Shown in pieces: positions 1 to 9,580 of a stretch of 64,000 nt of DNA. Below the pieces are notes generated by a model. It did not search any database and was not told the origin of the DNA. It saw only the letters and a program-made list of their open reading frames with translations. Source of the DNA: Rusavskia elegans (lineage: Eukaryota > Ascomycota > Lecanoromycetes > Teloschistales > Teloschistaceae); NCBI GenBank assembly GCA_011316305.1, contig SAUG01000002.1, positions 644,014 through 708,013 on the forward strand. The letters run 5' to 3'. The position numbers were made by a program, and so were the translations under genes. The number at the start of each line of letters is the position of its first letter. Position 1 is the first letter of the stretch.

Positions 1-1742
1 ATAATCATCGTCCTCGCTCTGCCCGGGCAAGTTGATATTCACCCCCGTACATTTACTCGTGAACACCTCCGTCCCCAAACTTTCCCGTCCCAGATACAAC
101 GCCGCGCCATCCACCTGATCCAGCATAATCGTCGGTAGCGTGCCCAGAACCTGCATTTCGAATTTCGGCGATTTGATGACGTCGACGGACGAAACGAGAC
201 TGTCGATGACCAGGGACACTTGGGTGCAGTTGTCCAATGAGATTGCGTTGGCTTTGCCGACCACGCGGATAGTGGTCTTTGTACACCGGGAGATGAGGAT
301 GGAATGGCTGATTGAGGCTTTGATTTCCAGCATCCCTTCGGGAGGATTACCGTCGTAGTTTTCGATGAGCCATTTATTGCTCTCAAACTCCTTTTTAGGC
401 GGTTTCTTCGTTCGCATGCTTTCTGGCTTTTTCCCTGGGAGAGGAGATTTCCCTCGGGAGGACAGACTGTTTTGGCTGTCTGAGCGGGCGGGTGCTGACG
501 GGACTGCACTGCCGGCGCGGAGAGAAGGGTTTTTGTGGGTTTGGGAGGATGGATCGACTTTGCGGAGTTTCGAGGTGACGGACTCGCCTCTGGAGATCTC
601 GTCGAATACGGCGCCCATGTCGGCAGGGTTTTTAGAAGTGGAGACGCCGTTGGGAGGCATGGGAGGTGGTGGTGGGGCATTGTCGAATTTGGGGAGAGGC
701 GGCGGTGGAGGTGGACCGCCAGTGGAGGACTGTGGCGTGGGAGATCTGGCGGACGAAGGGCCGGCATTGACTTCCTCGGTGGCTTGTAGGGGATCAATAC
801 CGTTGGGGTTCCAAGTCAGGCCTGTCATATAGTGCTGTCTTACGTACGCAGCGAGGGATTTGAATATACGATAGAAAGTCTGCACCCATTGAACGTGGGT
901 CTGATCCCTGTTGACTGGTTAGGAATGGGGACGGGTGAAGGTAGGGGAACAGAGACTGACTTCTCCCTGTACTCTTGAATGACACGGTTACCCCAGAATT
1001 GGGCACTGCTCAACATCTCGGTGACCGTGTCTGCAGGTTTGCTCTCGTTGGCGACCCATATCAGAACATTGATGCCCTCCGAGACAGTCGAGAGATGCTT
1101 GAACAAGGGGGAGGCTCGGTTGGCTTCTCTGATATCATTGACAACGCCCATGGTCGCCTGGAGGTCTTTGAGCACTTCCATGTAGACTGGGGATTGAATA
1201 TCTGGTTTCTTTGCTTTCGTAGTCACGATGAGGAACTTCCTTTCTGCAGCAAAGGCTCGTAGGACGGCAGCCGACTGCACAATGGTTAACATCCTCGACA
1301 ATCTTCCAGCTCAAGGGCACGACGCACCTGCTCGGCCACCAGTCCTCCGATTTCTTCGCTCATATTGACAAAGGTCTTGACGTCCCCATTGATCAAGGCA
1401 TCAAAATCATCGATGGCTGGAGGCAAGGGAGCCGCGGTCTGTTGTGAAGGAGAAGCAGCTCCTCCTCTGGCATCAGCGCCCGGCGCAGTGAGACCGGACT
1501 CGGGCAATGAAGCCATCCCGTTTGACGCAGCTGATGGGTCGCTCATTGTCGGCACCATGTCCTCCAAGCGGGAGGTGGCAGCTTCCAGCCTGATCAGGAC
1601 GGTCAGCGGAAGGTTGATACGGGGTGGAGCGGACTGGAGAGCGTAGTGGTCGCAGCAGTTGCAGAGCAGCGAGGCGATCTTAGGGTACGGAGCAGAAGGC
1701 ATACCGCTTGATGAGGGTGGTAAGATTGTTCATGCTGGCCAT
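1..1742 (-). CDS. SRV2: Adenylyl cyclase-associated protein (CAP/Srv2), 3' end cut by window edge
   Basis: CAP recycles G-actin and cofilin-bound actin and links cyclase/Ras signalling to the cytoskeleton. Four exons join cleanly: 1705-1742, 1328-1589, 961-1274 and 1-907, with introns of 115, 53 and 53 nt. The start is at 1742 (MASMNNLTTLIK), followed by the family N-terminus RLEAATSRLEDMV. The helical folded domain follows (residues about 40-210, with AKKPD and FWGNRVIQEYREK), then a proline-rich stretch (GGPPPPPPLPKFD, then APPPPPMPP) for profilin/SH3 binding, a basic WH2-like linker and the C-terminal beta-helix CARP domain (KTTIRVVGKANAISLDNC). 507 residues are visible and the frame is open to base 1; only the last part of the CARP domain is missing. 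The last exon has no stop inside the window, so it is easy to overlook. Divergent from MAK32. Confidence 0.95.
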
Positions 1743-2373
1743 TGTGACAAAAGTTGCAATGTGCTGCAGGGGTCCGTTGGTGAAGGCGAAGGAGGGTGAT
1801 TGCTTGGTGAATGCAGATGCAGTGGCCCTGGAGTGGATTGCAACTGATCAATCCACTGTACTCTTCACCCCTTCAAGAACGCTTGACATCAATGGCTGGC
1901 GATGGCGATGGACTGTGGTGGGAAGTGGTTCGGTAACTCTCAAGATGGAGTATGAATATATGTAATATAGCTACAGGTTGCGGTTGGACGTAAATGAAAT
2001 TCCCGAAGATCGACATTTATTATTTCTCTCCGTTCTCTACCGCAGTCTACGTACCTACACTATACATAGTATACTCATTGGCTAGGGTCAAGACATCCCA
2101 CAAGGGACCAGCGACATATCATCTCCGCACAGTACGTATGTTACGAATCGAGCCTATGTATTCTGGCGACGTATTGCTTTCGCTTTCTATCACGACCTCC
2201 TGAGGTGTCCCGTAAGGCTTTCCTGACAGCCGAGCATCTCATGAATCAAGCTGTTTGATCAGAGCCACATGAGCGTCTGAGACATTGTTGTTGTCATCCT
2301 GTCCTGCATCAGACAGACAGAGAGACTCTTGTGTCAGGGAGAGTGTGGTACGCAGCCGTGGTCACGACCCACC
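1743..2373. other. Divergent intergenic region between CAP and MAK32
   Basis: This 631-bp stretch should hold both promoters. An inverted CCAAT box (ATTGG, 2077-2081) is the only recognisable element. No coding frame of convincing composition was seen. Confidence 0.5.
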
Positions 2374-3495
2374 ATGGATTTCGTTACGCTGGGCATGTTC
2401 ATCATCGATGAAATACACTACCAACCTCCTCGAAAGCCCGACCTTGACGTTATGGGAGGCGCCGGGATGTATGCCGCACTGGGAGCCAGATTGTTTCGCC
2501 CTCCCCCCTCAGCCTCTGGCATAGGCTGGATCCTCCACCAGGGCCACGACTTCCCTCTCCATATCAAATCCACCATTGATACCTGGAAGACAACTTGTGA
2601 GTTCATCCAGACACCGGAGCGAGAAACAACTAGAGCTCGCAATACGTACGGATCCATCGGCTTTCGAGACTTCCACTACCTGAACCACAAAATTCGCCTC
2701 GACGAAAACTCGCTGACTCTAACACAGCTCACCTCAAAGTCCTACCATCTCATATGCTCGGCACAGCGTTGCCGAGACATTATTGACGGTATCCTGGCCA
2801 GGCGCAAGGCCGAAGTCAAAACAGAAACGGATACAAAGATAAGGCATCTCTTGACACAAGCTCCTGTGTTCGTCTGGGAACCCGTTCCCGCTTCTTGCAA
2901 GCCCTCGGAATTGGAAGAGTGCTTGAACACTTTACGCTTTGTGGATGTGTTCAGCCCCAATCTGGAGGAATTTGGTGGTTTGCTGGGCATTAGCATTGAC
3001 CTTGACCAGCCGTCAGGTTGGCCGGAGCTTCGACAGCGATGCGAGGAGCTTATCGAACCTGCTCACTTACCACGCAGGGCCACTGCAGTGATTCGACTTG
3101 GCGAGAATGGCTGTTACGTCGCCCAGCCGGGCCGGCAATACTTCCGACTGCCCGCGTACTATGAGCCGGAAGTCTCCAGCACAGCCATCGATAGCAGAGC
3201 AGGTGATAAGCGAGAACCTGCTGATCGATCCCAAAAGTCAATTGGCCGAGTTGTAGATCCTACGGGTGGTGGCAATGCTTTCCTCGGAGGCTTCGCAATT
3301 GGCTTGCAACATTCCGAACAAGCCAACATGCGAGAGGCTGCAGCCTACGGCACCGTTGCCGCGAGCTTCGCGATTGAGCAAGTTGGTGTGCCCACTTTGG
3401 GACTCTCCCCATCTGGAGGGGAAACGTGGAATGGTGTTAGTGTCGAGGGCCGCTTGAAGGAGTACAACATAAGACTTTTGGAGGTTGGAATTTGA
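2374..3495 (+). CDS. MAK32: MAK32-like PfkB-family (ribokinase-like) protein
   Basis: Single-exon gene of 373 residues. I chose the ATG at 2374 because it lies in ACCATGG context and is followed directly by the family's N-terminal strand MDFVTLGMFIIDEIHY; a longer frame upstream has no ATG. Sequence shows the PfkB fold: N-terminal GGAGMYAALGARL (about residues 28-40), AVIRLGENGCYV (about 236-247), and the C-terminal nucleotide/anion-hole motif DPTGGGNAFLGG at 295-306. In active PfkB kinases this last motif is D-T-x-G-A-G-D with the final Asp as catalytic base; here Asn301 stands in its place. In yeast, Mak32 is known for supporting maintenance of the L-A dsRNA element, by an unknown biochemical activity. 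Function in this fungus is inferred only from family membership. Confidence 0.85.
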   Translation: MDFVTLGMFIIDEIHYQPPRKPDLDVMGGAGMYAALGARLFRPPPSASGIGWILHQGHDFPLHIKSTIDTWKTTCEFIQTPERETTRARNTYGSIGFRDFHYLNHKIRLDENSLTLTQLTSKSYHLICSAQRCRDIIDGILARRKAEVKTETDTKIRHLLTQAPVFVWEPVPASCKPSELEECLNTLRFVDVFSPNLEEFGGLLGISIDLDQPSGWPELRQRCEELIEPAHLPRRATAVIRLGENGCYVAQPGRQYFRLPAYYEPEVSSTAIDSRAGDKREPADRSQKSIGRVVDPTGGGNAFLGGFAIGLQHSEQANMREAAAYGTVAASFAIEQVGVPTLGLSPSGGETWNGVSVEGRLKEYNIRLLEVGI

Positions 3496-3995
3496 GCTTG
3501 ATGTATCGCATGTGCATTGGACATCTTAGTCGTCTTATAATACCTAGGAATTTCATTTAGCAGGACCATGGAATCTGGGGGTGTTTTGCTGCAAATAGAC
3601 GCCTTATGAAGGGCCACATTCTCCTTTTGTATTTGCTGGCAGGATTAGTAAGTGTGACTGAGACCTGCAAGCTTTCAGCAATGGCGAGAAGCGACGAGAC
3701 CTCAACAACACGTGGTAAAGGTAAGAACAGAAGCTCTCCATCAAGGAACAGGAAAGCCGGGGAACCAAAGTACGGCAACCGAGATGATGGCACAATAACT
3801 CGTAAAGTGAATTGGTATGACATTGTGCTACAAACGCGGTTGCCTTGTCCCTCCATAACGCCATTCATGCAAGGCCGGCGACAATTCATGACTGCTGCTG
3901 CTCTTTTGCTGCCTTTTCATGTTCAATGATTTGCCTACTCCAACTGGGAAGGGAAGTCAGTATCTCCGCTATGGTGGATGAAGGCACATTGCTCA
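3496..3995. other. Convergent 3' region after MAK32
   Basis: 500 bp between two convergent stops; expected to hold 3' UTRs. Open frames of about 85-110 codons occur on both strands but overlap each other and lack family resemblance, so none is called. Confidence 0.5.
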
Positions 3996-4314
3996 CTATC
4001 GACTTGGGAAGAAACGGCCTGGCTCTGGAAATCTTGTCCTGTATTCCCGGTCTGCACTTATGCTCCAGACCATTGCGGTGATGCCGAAGATGACGACTCC
4101 CATAACTGCGGTGTTCGCCTTCCAATTGGCTGGCTGTGCATACCATCCTCCGGCTGGTGACCAGACATGCTTGGGGTATCTGATTGAAGGTCAGCGGTCT
4201 TCAAGGCATGGTCCCATTCCCATCCTCGACGTACGGAATCTTTCCCCCGCTGGCTTGCTCAATTGCGGCGCCCTTTGACTGGACCGTCTTGATCGAATGG
4301 TCGGGCTCGGTCAT
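3996..4314 (-). CDS. Small conserved fungal membrane protein, 87 aa, one intron
   Basis: Two exons, 4235-4314 and 3996-4179, separated by a 55-nt intron (donor GTACGT, acceptor CAG). The product starts MTEPDHSIKTVQSKGAA and continues with VWSPAGGWYAQPANWKANT, a hydrophobic segment (about residues 48-67: TAVMGVVIFGITAMVWSI) and the basic/aromatic tail EPGRFFPSR. The layout, a short N-terminus, one membrane span, and a Trp/Pro/Gly-rich run before it, resembles small accessory subunits of mitochondrial inner-membrane complexes, and I believe the WSPAGGWY...NWKxNT pattern is widespread in fungi, but I cannot name the family. The start is fixed by an in-frame stop 12 nt upstream (TGA ending just before CACCCCAGT). 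Divergent from the mitoribosomal mL44 gene, 272 bp away. Confidence 0.75.
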
Positions 4315-4331
4315 ACTGGGGTGTCATCCAT
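4311..4331 (-). promoter_or_regulatory. Six-codon upstream ORF overlapping the start of the 87-aa gene
   Basis: ATG at 4331 opens MDDTPV and its TGA stop overlaps the main start codon as ATGA. A second upstream ATG (4327) opens another frame across the main start. They matter only if transcription begins upstream of 4331, which the sequence does not tell. Confidence 0.4.
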
Positions 4332-4586
4332 TTGTCAATGATTTCTATGGAGATGCTCAGGGTCGAGAGGGTCTGCGGTTGACTTGAGCTGCGTGGTAGC
4401 GGCTTGGCAGGCCATTCAGATCCCTGCAACCTCACGACACGGACTTTTTAATGCTTGGGAATCTTGGTTACGGAGTATTGACTTCGCTCGCTTGGACAAA
4501 ACACAAGGGCACCTTCTCACAACGAGCGCAAACGGAAGCAGGGGAGATCTGATGTTGAGAAGCTCGTGCGCCGATTCCTGCTGCCT

Positions 4587-5897
4587 ATGAAAGCTCTCCG
4601 CCTCCTAAGATGGAGCGGCTCAGTCCTCTCGCCTCGAACAAGACCATGCCTTTTCCACCTTCTCCAACAGCCCCTTTCGAACCGCCGCTTTCTGTCCGCC
4701 GCAGCTTCTCCCCTCCAGCAAGCGATTCAATACCAAGGTCAAGATCAAGACCCAGGAGATGACCTCTGGGGTTCATCCCAAGGCCATAAAGATGACGACC
4801 TCATCATCCCTGAAGATATGCCCCAATCCCTCCAAAAAGAAGCACGGCTTCGAGTCCTACCATCTCCACCAATGTCAGCAGCCAAAAGCTCCGCAAAACT
4901 TGCTGCACTTCACGCTCGATTGTCCTTTTCACCTCGGCTCCCAATCGAAACCCTCGCTCGCTGTCTCGTCGACGCAACCGCAGACCCAAACCCCAACTTC
5001 AACAATACCTCCCTCGCTATACTCGGCCGTGACCTCTACGGCTACTACACTTCCGAAGCAATACTCTGCCGCTATCCTCGTCTCCCCACGGCCGTTGTCT
5101 TCGCCGCAATGGCCGCCTACGTCGGCCCCAAGACCCTCACTCAGATTACCAAAGAATGGGGTGTCGAGGTCGTCGCTGAGCCCGGCGGCGAAGTTGATCC
5201 AGCATATTTGCAGTGTAGACGAGAAGACTCAATGCTCATTAGGAAACACTCACCAAACTCCGACACCGACCCAACCTCTGCTGTCGAAAAGGGGCAACCG
5301 ACCATTGCAGGCGCCAACCGCCCAAACGCCGATCAAAAGACCTGGAGAAGAGGTGTGAGCAGTATGACGGTCTACGATGACGAGTTTGGCGAGTTGGTCA
5401 AGGGCAGCGCCCGAGGTGCAAAGAGCAAGGAGGCCACTACAACCGTCGAAGATGCCTGCGCACGTTTCGTCCAAGCCGTCATGGGCGCCGTCTACCTCCA
5501 CCGCGGCAAGAACGCCGCGAAGTTGTTCTTCAAAGAGCACATCCTCTCGCGGCACTTGAATGTCGGTAAAATGTTCGAATTCAAGCAACCTACCCGCGAC
5601 TTGAGTAAATTGTGCGCCAGAGAAGGGTTCGAGAGCCCCGTGGCCCGCATCTTGAGCGAGACGGGCAGGTTGAGTCGTCATCCGGTGTTCATAGTGGGTG
5701 TGTTCGCCGGGAGGGAGAAGTTGGGTGAGGGCGCCGGATCGAGCCTGAATGAGGCGAGGATAAGAGCTGCGGTGGGGGCACTGAAGGGATGGTATCTGTA
5801 CAGCCCGCTGGAAGTGAGGGTGCCGAGTGACGTGGAAGGTGCAAACGCGAGACCGTGGAAGCCGGTCCTGGTTGATATTGGAGAGATCATTGTATGA
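4587..5897 (+). CDS. MRPL3: Mitochondrial large ribosomal subunit protein mL44 (MRPL3)
   Basis: Single-exon gene, 436 residues. The first ATG, at 4587, gives MKALRLLRWSGSVLSPRTR, a basic, acid-free presequence typical of matrix import. Residues about 90-175 form the RNase III-like domain (PIETLARCLVDATADPNPNFNN, LAILGRDLYGYY) that in this family is structural and lacks the catalytic acids. A variable insert rich in charged residues follows, then VEDACARFVQAVMGAVYLHRG and a C-terminal double-stranded-RNA-binding-like domain (FIVGVFAGREKLGEG, NEARIRAAVGALKGWYL). The family partner in yeast is Mrpl3, near the mitoribosome exit. Flanked by the divergent 87-aa gene and the convergent CLASP gene. 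Confidence 0.9.
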   Translation: MKALRLLRWSGSVLSPRTRPCLFHLLQQPLSNRRFLSAAASPLQQAIQYQGQDQDPGDDLWGSSQGHKDDDLIIPEDMPQSLQKEARLRVLPSPPMSAAKSSAKLAALHARLSFSPRLPIETLARCLVDATADPNPNFNNTSLAILGRDLYGYYTSEAILCRYPRLPTAVVFAAMAAYVGPKTLTQITKEWGVEVVAEPGGEVDPAYLQCRREDSMLIRKHSPNSDTDPTSAVEKGQPTIAGANRPNADQKTWRRGVSSMTVYDDEFGELVKGSARGAKSKEATTTVEDACARFVQAVMGAVYLHRGKNAAKLFFKEHILSRHLNVGKMFEFKQPTRDLSKLCAREGFESPVARILSETGRLSRHPVFIVGVFAGREKLGEGAGSSLNEARIRAAVGALKGWYLYSPLEVRVPSDVEGANARPWKPVLVDIGEIIV

Positions 5898-6409
5898 GAG
5901 AGATTGCCGAGACGTGGCATTTTCTTCTGCTTCGCCATTTGCACATATGTTTGTTTCCAGCGATCTGCTCAGCCTGGTTGGAAGGATATGCATTGGGCGG
6001 CGCTTAGCTTGTACTTTACATCCCTATAGTCCACCCAATCCACTCTTATGGAACGTACGCAGCAGCTGTACAGTGATGGCCATGCAATCGCTGTAACGGA
6101 ATCATACATCGATGTGCCGATTGCTGTACACCCTCATTGCGATTGACTTTGCACAACACAAGGCATGGAAAAACAGGTGGTGACTTTTAACATTTTCATT
6201 TGACTATGAAACTCGTTGCTATCATGACTATCGTTAGAGACAGGCCTATTCATCTACCGTAACACTCGCTGCACGGGTCCTTTGCCCCACGTGCTTGCCC
6301 ATCCCATCATTGTAATATACAAAGGAAAAGAAAAGCGTTTACAGCTACACCCCAAGTGCCTACCCACGCCACCCATATGAAAGTACAAAAGAAAGAGAAA
6401 AAGAAAGCG
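5898..6409. other. Convergent intergenic region after mL44
   Basis: 512 bp between convergent stops. It holds an A-rich purine tract near 6317-6408 (AAAGAAAGAGAAAAAGAAAG) just beyond the CLASP stop, probably 3' UTR. No gene seen. Confidence 0.5.
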
Positions 6410-9131
6410 CTACGAGGCCTTGTTGCCGTAGGTGTGATTGATCAGATCCTCATCCACACGGAAGGCCTCCAACGCTCGTTGCTTCGTGATGTAGTAGGTG
6501 AGGAGGCGTGCTCGGTCATTTGATACCTCGGATGTCAGACGCCAGAAGTCCTCGTCATTTGCGAGGAACGAGGCGTAGGCCATCGAGAACTCGACTGCGC
6601 GTTGGCGTAGTTCCGTGTACGGTGACCCCATCGATCGAATGGACAACTTGCCAAGGCGGCTTGCCTGTTCCTCAGGACGGCAAAGGCGCTCCGGGTCAGA
6701 GGCCTTCATCAACTCGGTGAGAGCGAGAAGTCCTAGATGCTCCGGTTGGCGGTGTTGTAGCTCGGTATATGACTCCAGGTAGTCGAGGACGCTGTCGATG
6801 GAGTCTTCAAGGTTGCCGGCGTCGCATGCTTGGACGACGGTCTTGACCGTATCCTCCAGAGCGAAGCGCATGTGCGTGGTGTCGGCTTGTCTCCTTGAGG
6901 CTGAGAGCAGTGCACAGAGGGTTCGTGGGTAATAGAAGGAGAAGAGATCGTGGTGATGGTGTAGCATGACTCGCAGTGTGAGGAGGACTTGAGTATTGTG
7001 ATCGCTGCCGCATGGGCGAACGATGATGAGTTCGTTTCTCCAGGAATCGATGAGATCGAAAAGTGCGAAAAGGAGCTCGTCGAACAGTACAGGATCGTCG
7101 CCTAGGAGTGGCCAGTTGCCTCGGATCAACCACTGGATCTTTCGAAAGGTAATGAGGCGCCAGCTGCCGCTCTTGATGGCTTTGACATGATTGAGCATCT
7201 CGTGGCGGAAAGGGTAGACCGAAGATAGACGTGGATGAGGCTCTTCTTCCGGGCTGCTCAATGACAATTGGTAGCGCTCGACTTTCATCCACTTCTCCCG
7301 GGATGCAGCCTCGCCATGCTTAGGCTGGCGCTTGGTGGGTTCATTGACGGAGAGCTCCTCAAGCGCTTTCCTAGCAAGACCCTCTTTGCGGGAGCAAGGA
7401 ACATTCCCTGGCCGATGGAACGATGTGGCTGTTAGGGTCTCAGATGCCTTACGGATCGAGTCCTCTGAAGTGGCAATCGGGGTCTCAGATACCTTGCGGA
7501 TCGAGTCCTCTGAAGTGGCAGTCGGGGCCTCAGATGCCTTGCGGATCGATTTCTCTGATGATGCAGGCGACTTGGAACGCTCTCTGAGCATAGCCATGAT
7601 TGGAGGAGACGCCATCTCTCGATGAGGAGACAACCCCAGTGTACCGCTCGAACCTGATGAGAGTGGTCGCTTGAAAGCCGTTTGAGGCGATTGCGATCGT
7701 TCTCTCAGCATGGTGAGTATAGGTGACTGGGAGCGTTCCTTCACCATGGTGAGAATGGGTGACTTCACAGACTCGGGTGTTGCGGCCTTGGACATATCGA
7801 TGGCGCTCTTTGAGAATTTGGGTGGCGGCGTCTTCGGCACCTCGGTGGCACTCTTCGAGACCTCGATGGCGCTCTTGGAAAATTTGGGTGGCGGCGTCTT
7901 CGGTATCTCACTGGCGCTCTTCGACGCTTCGATGGCGCTCTTAGAGAACTCGGATGACTGCGTCTTCGTTGTCGCGGTGGGCTTCCGCATGAGACGAGAC
8001 GGACGTACTGGCGCCGATGAGAGCGTGCGAGTGGCGGCAGCGAGTGGAGCCGGTCGTGAATTCGAAGGTACTGATGTTGAGACTTTGGGTTGCGTGACCG
8101 CTGTCTTGTCGCTTTTGATCGATGTTGCTGTTGAGGCTTTGGGTTGCGTGACCGCTGCATGGTCGCTTTTGATCGATGCTGATGATGATCTTCGGGACCA
8201 AGGCTCTGGAGCCGATGTCTTCTCGGCTTTTGCAGCTTGCCGTTTGGCTGCAATGGCATCCTTGATGCTTTGCTTCGGCTTGGGAGCAACAGACTTGGCA
8301 GCAGCGGCGGTTGCGGCTTTGGCTGGCGCAGGGGCAGTTGCAGTCTCTGCGCTCTCACTGATGAGGACTTTGCGATGAGAATCGCTCAAGGCAGACAAGA
8401 TGGCTTCGGATCTTTCGGGCCACAGGCGGATGAATGCCCAGTAGGTTGGTCGCATGGACTGACGGACGTCTGGGTTGCTATCGGCAAGGCCTTTCTTGAG
8501 ACACTTCTCGAACACCGCGAGGCCATCGCCTTTCTCGAAGACATGCTTATGCTCTCTATGCTTACCGATGAGGGTCTTGAGCCATCCAGTGGCAAACTTT
8601 CGGGGCTGAACGTTCTTGTCCTCGCAAGCAGACAAAATGAGCTTCATGAGATGAATATTGTAGGAAATATTGGCAATGAGAATGGTAGTAGTCTCATTAG
8701 CCTTGTCTGCGCCAATCTTCTTTGTGCTGGCACACAATTTCATGAGATGAGGAAGAACAAACTCAGCAACGTTGTCGATGTTGGAAATCTTGGCCTTGGC
8801 CATTTCCTGGATGAGGTCACATCCATTCTTGGAGACGGTTGTTCTCTGCGAAGACATTAGCAACCATGGCAATCGAATACACGTGGCAATGACTTACAAG
8901 AGAGTTGATGACTTTGATGATGCCTTCAAGCAAAGCCTTGATGCCGATTGCGTACGCATCCGAGAACTCGGTCGGTGCGTTGCCGGCAGTAATGCGGCGA
9001 AGCTTCGAAATGGCTTGATCGCGTAATTTGAAATTGTCTTCCGACTCTTTGTCTTGGAAGCAAGGATGCATCGCGATGAATGCATCCTCCAAGTCATGGC
9101 GCGAGGCCATGTACAATGGTGATGTTGCCAT
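6410..9131 (-). CDS. STU1: CLASP/Stu1-family microtubule-stabilising protein, short form
   Basis: Two exons, 8898-9131 and 6410-8845, with a 52-nt intron (donor GTAAGT); 889 residues. The protein opens MATSPLYMASRHDLEDAF and enters at once the CLASP_N/TOG domain (residues about 10-260: EDNFKLRDQAISKLRRIT, LLEGIIKVINSLRTTVSKNG, DVRQSMRPTYWAFIRLWP). A 300-residue basic, Ser/Thr/Pro-rich linker with several tandem repeats follows, then a C-terminal helical domain (WRLITFRKIQWLIRGNWPLLG to the end). CLASPs bind the microtubule lattice at the spindle and cortex; the S/P/R-rich linker is the usual microtubule-binding region. Compared with fungal Stu1 proteins as I know them (about 1,100 residues), the first TOG domain is absent: the start lies where TOG2 begins and nothing TOG-like was seen upstream. 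It may be a paralogue or a shorter orthologue. Confidence 0.85.
7436..7570 (-). repeat. Three 45-bp tandem repeats inside the CLASP linker
   Basis: Units at 7436-7480, 7481-7525 and 7526-7570 encode three copies of a 15-residue unit of the form SIRKxSExxxATSED. Units one and two differ by only a few bases; the third has diverged at its end. Confidence 0.85.
7799..7960 (-). repeat. 66-bp tandem repeats (2.5 copies) inside the CLASP linker
   Basis: Units start at 7799, 7865 and 7931 and encode a 22-residue unit KFSKSAIEVSKSATEVPKTPPP, each ending in a TPPP proline-directed phosphorylation-type motif. The third copy is partial. Confidence 0.85.
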
Positions 9132-9580
9132 GGCAGTGACAGCCGATGGCTTGAGCAACAGAAGTGATGTGGATTGCAATCGATAGCACGGTGGCACAGC
9201 AAGTGGATCAATGGAAGAGCAGATGGTATGGAAGTGACGATGGTGAGAAAAGACGAAGATTTGGGGGGAAAAGAATTGTTTATGTAGACGCTGACTCCCA
9301 CTACTCGGTCCCAAAGTGGCTTAGTTCAGCCATGCTCAAACTCGCGCATCGGCCCGCTGCATGAGGCGTGCAGAAAATCAAAACACCTACCACTAGCTTC
9401 GGTGAATCCTACTCTTCCTGTATCCTGCTCAATTGTTGTAAATCAATGGATTTTTGCTATTGGCTGATTTTTGGGATAATATTGCACACCGATATATAGG
9501 TGAGTAGCCACTAGCGTGTTGGAGTTCATCCCAATTCAAAAGTAGAGTAGTAGAATGCCTATATCACATGGCGCAATCCT
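9132..9580. other. Region upstream of CLASP
   Basis: 449 bp between two minus-strand genes, so it should contain the CLASP promoter and the 3' UTR of the neighbouring peptidase gene. An ATTGG (inverted CCAAT) lies at 9459-9463. I looked here for a missing first TOG domain and found no frame resembling it. Confidence 0.5.

Noticed and set aside
1..797. Alternative Arg/Pro/Ser-rich minus-strand frame in the CAP C-terminal exon
   Set aside because: It is a shadow frame; the CAP reading frame through the same bases carries the profilin-binding and CARP sequence.
3606..3929. 107-codon plus-strand frame starting with a hydrophobic stretch
   Set aside because: It overlaps three unrelated frames and lies in the shared 3' region of MAK32 and the 87-aa gene; composition and lack of homology suggest chance.
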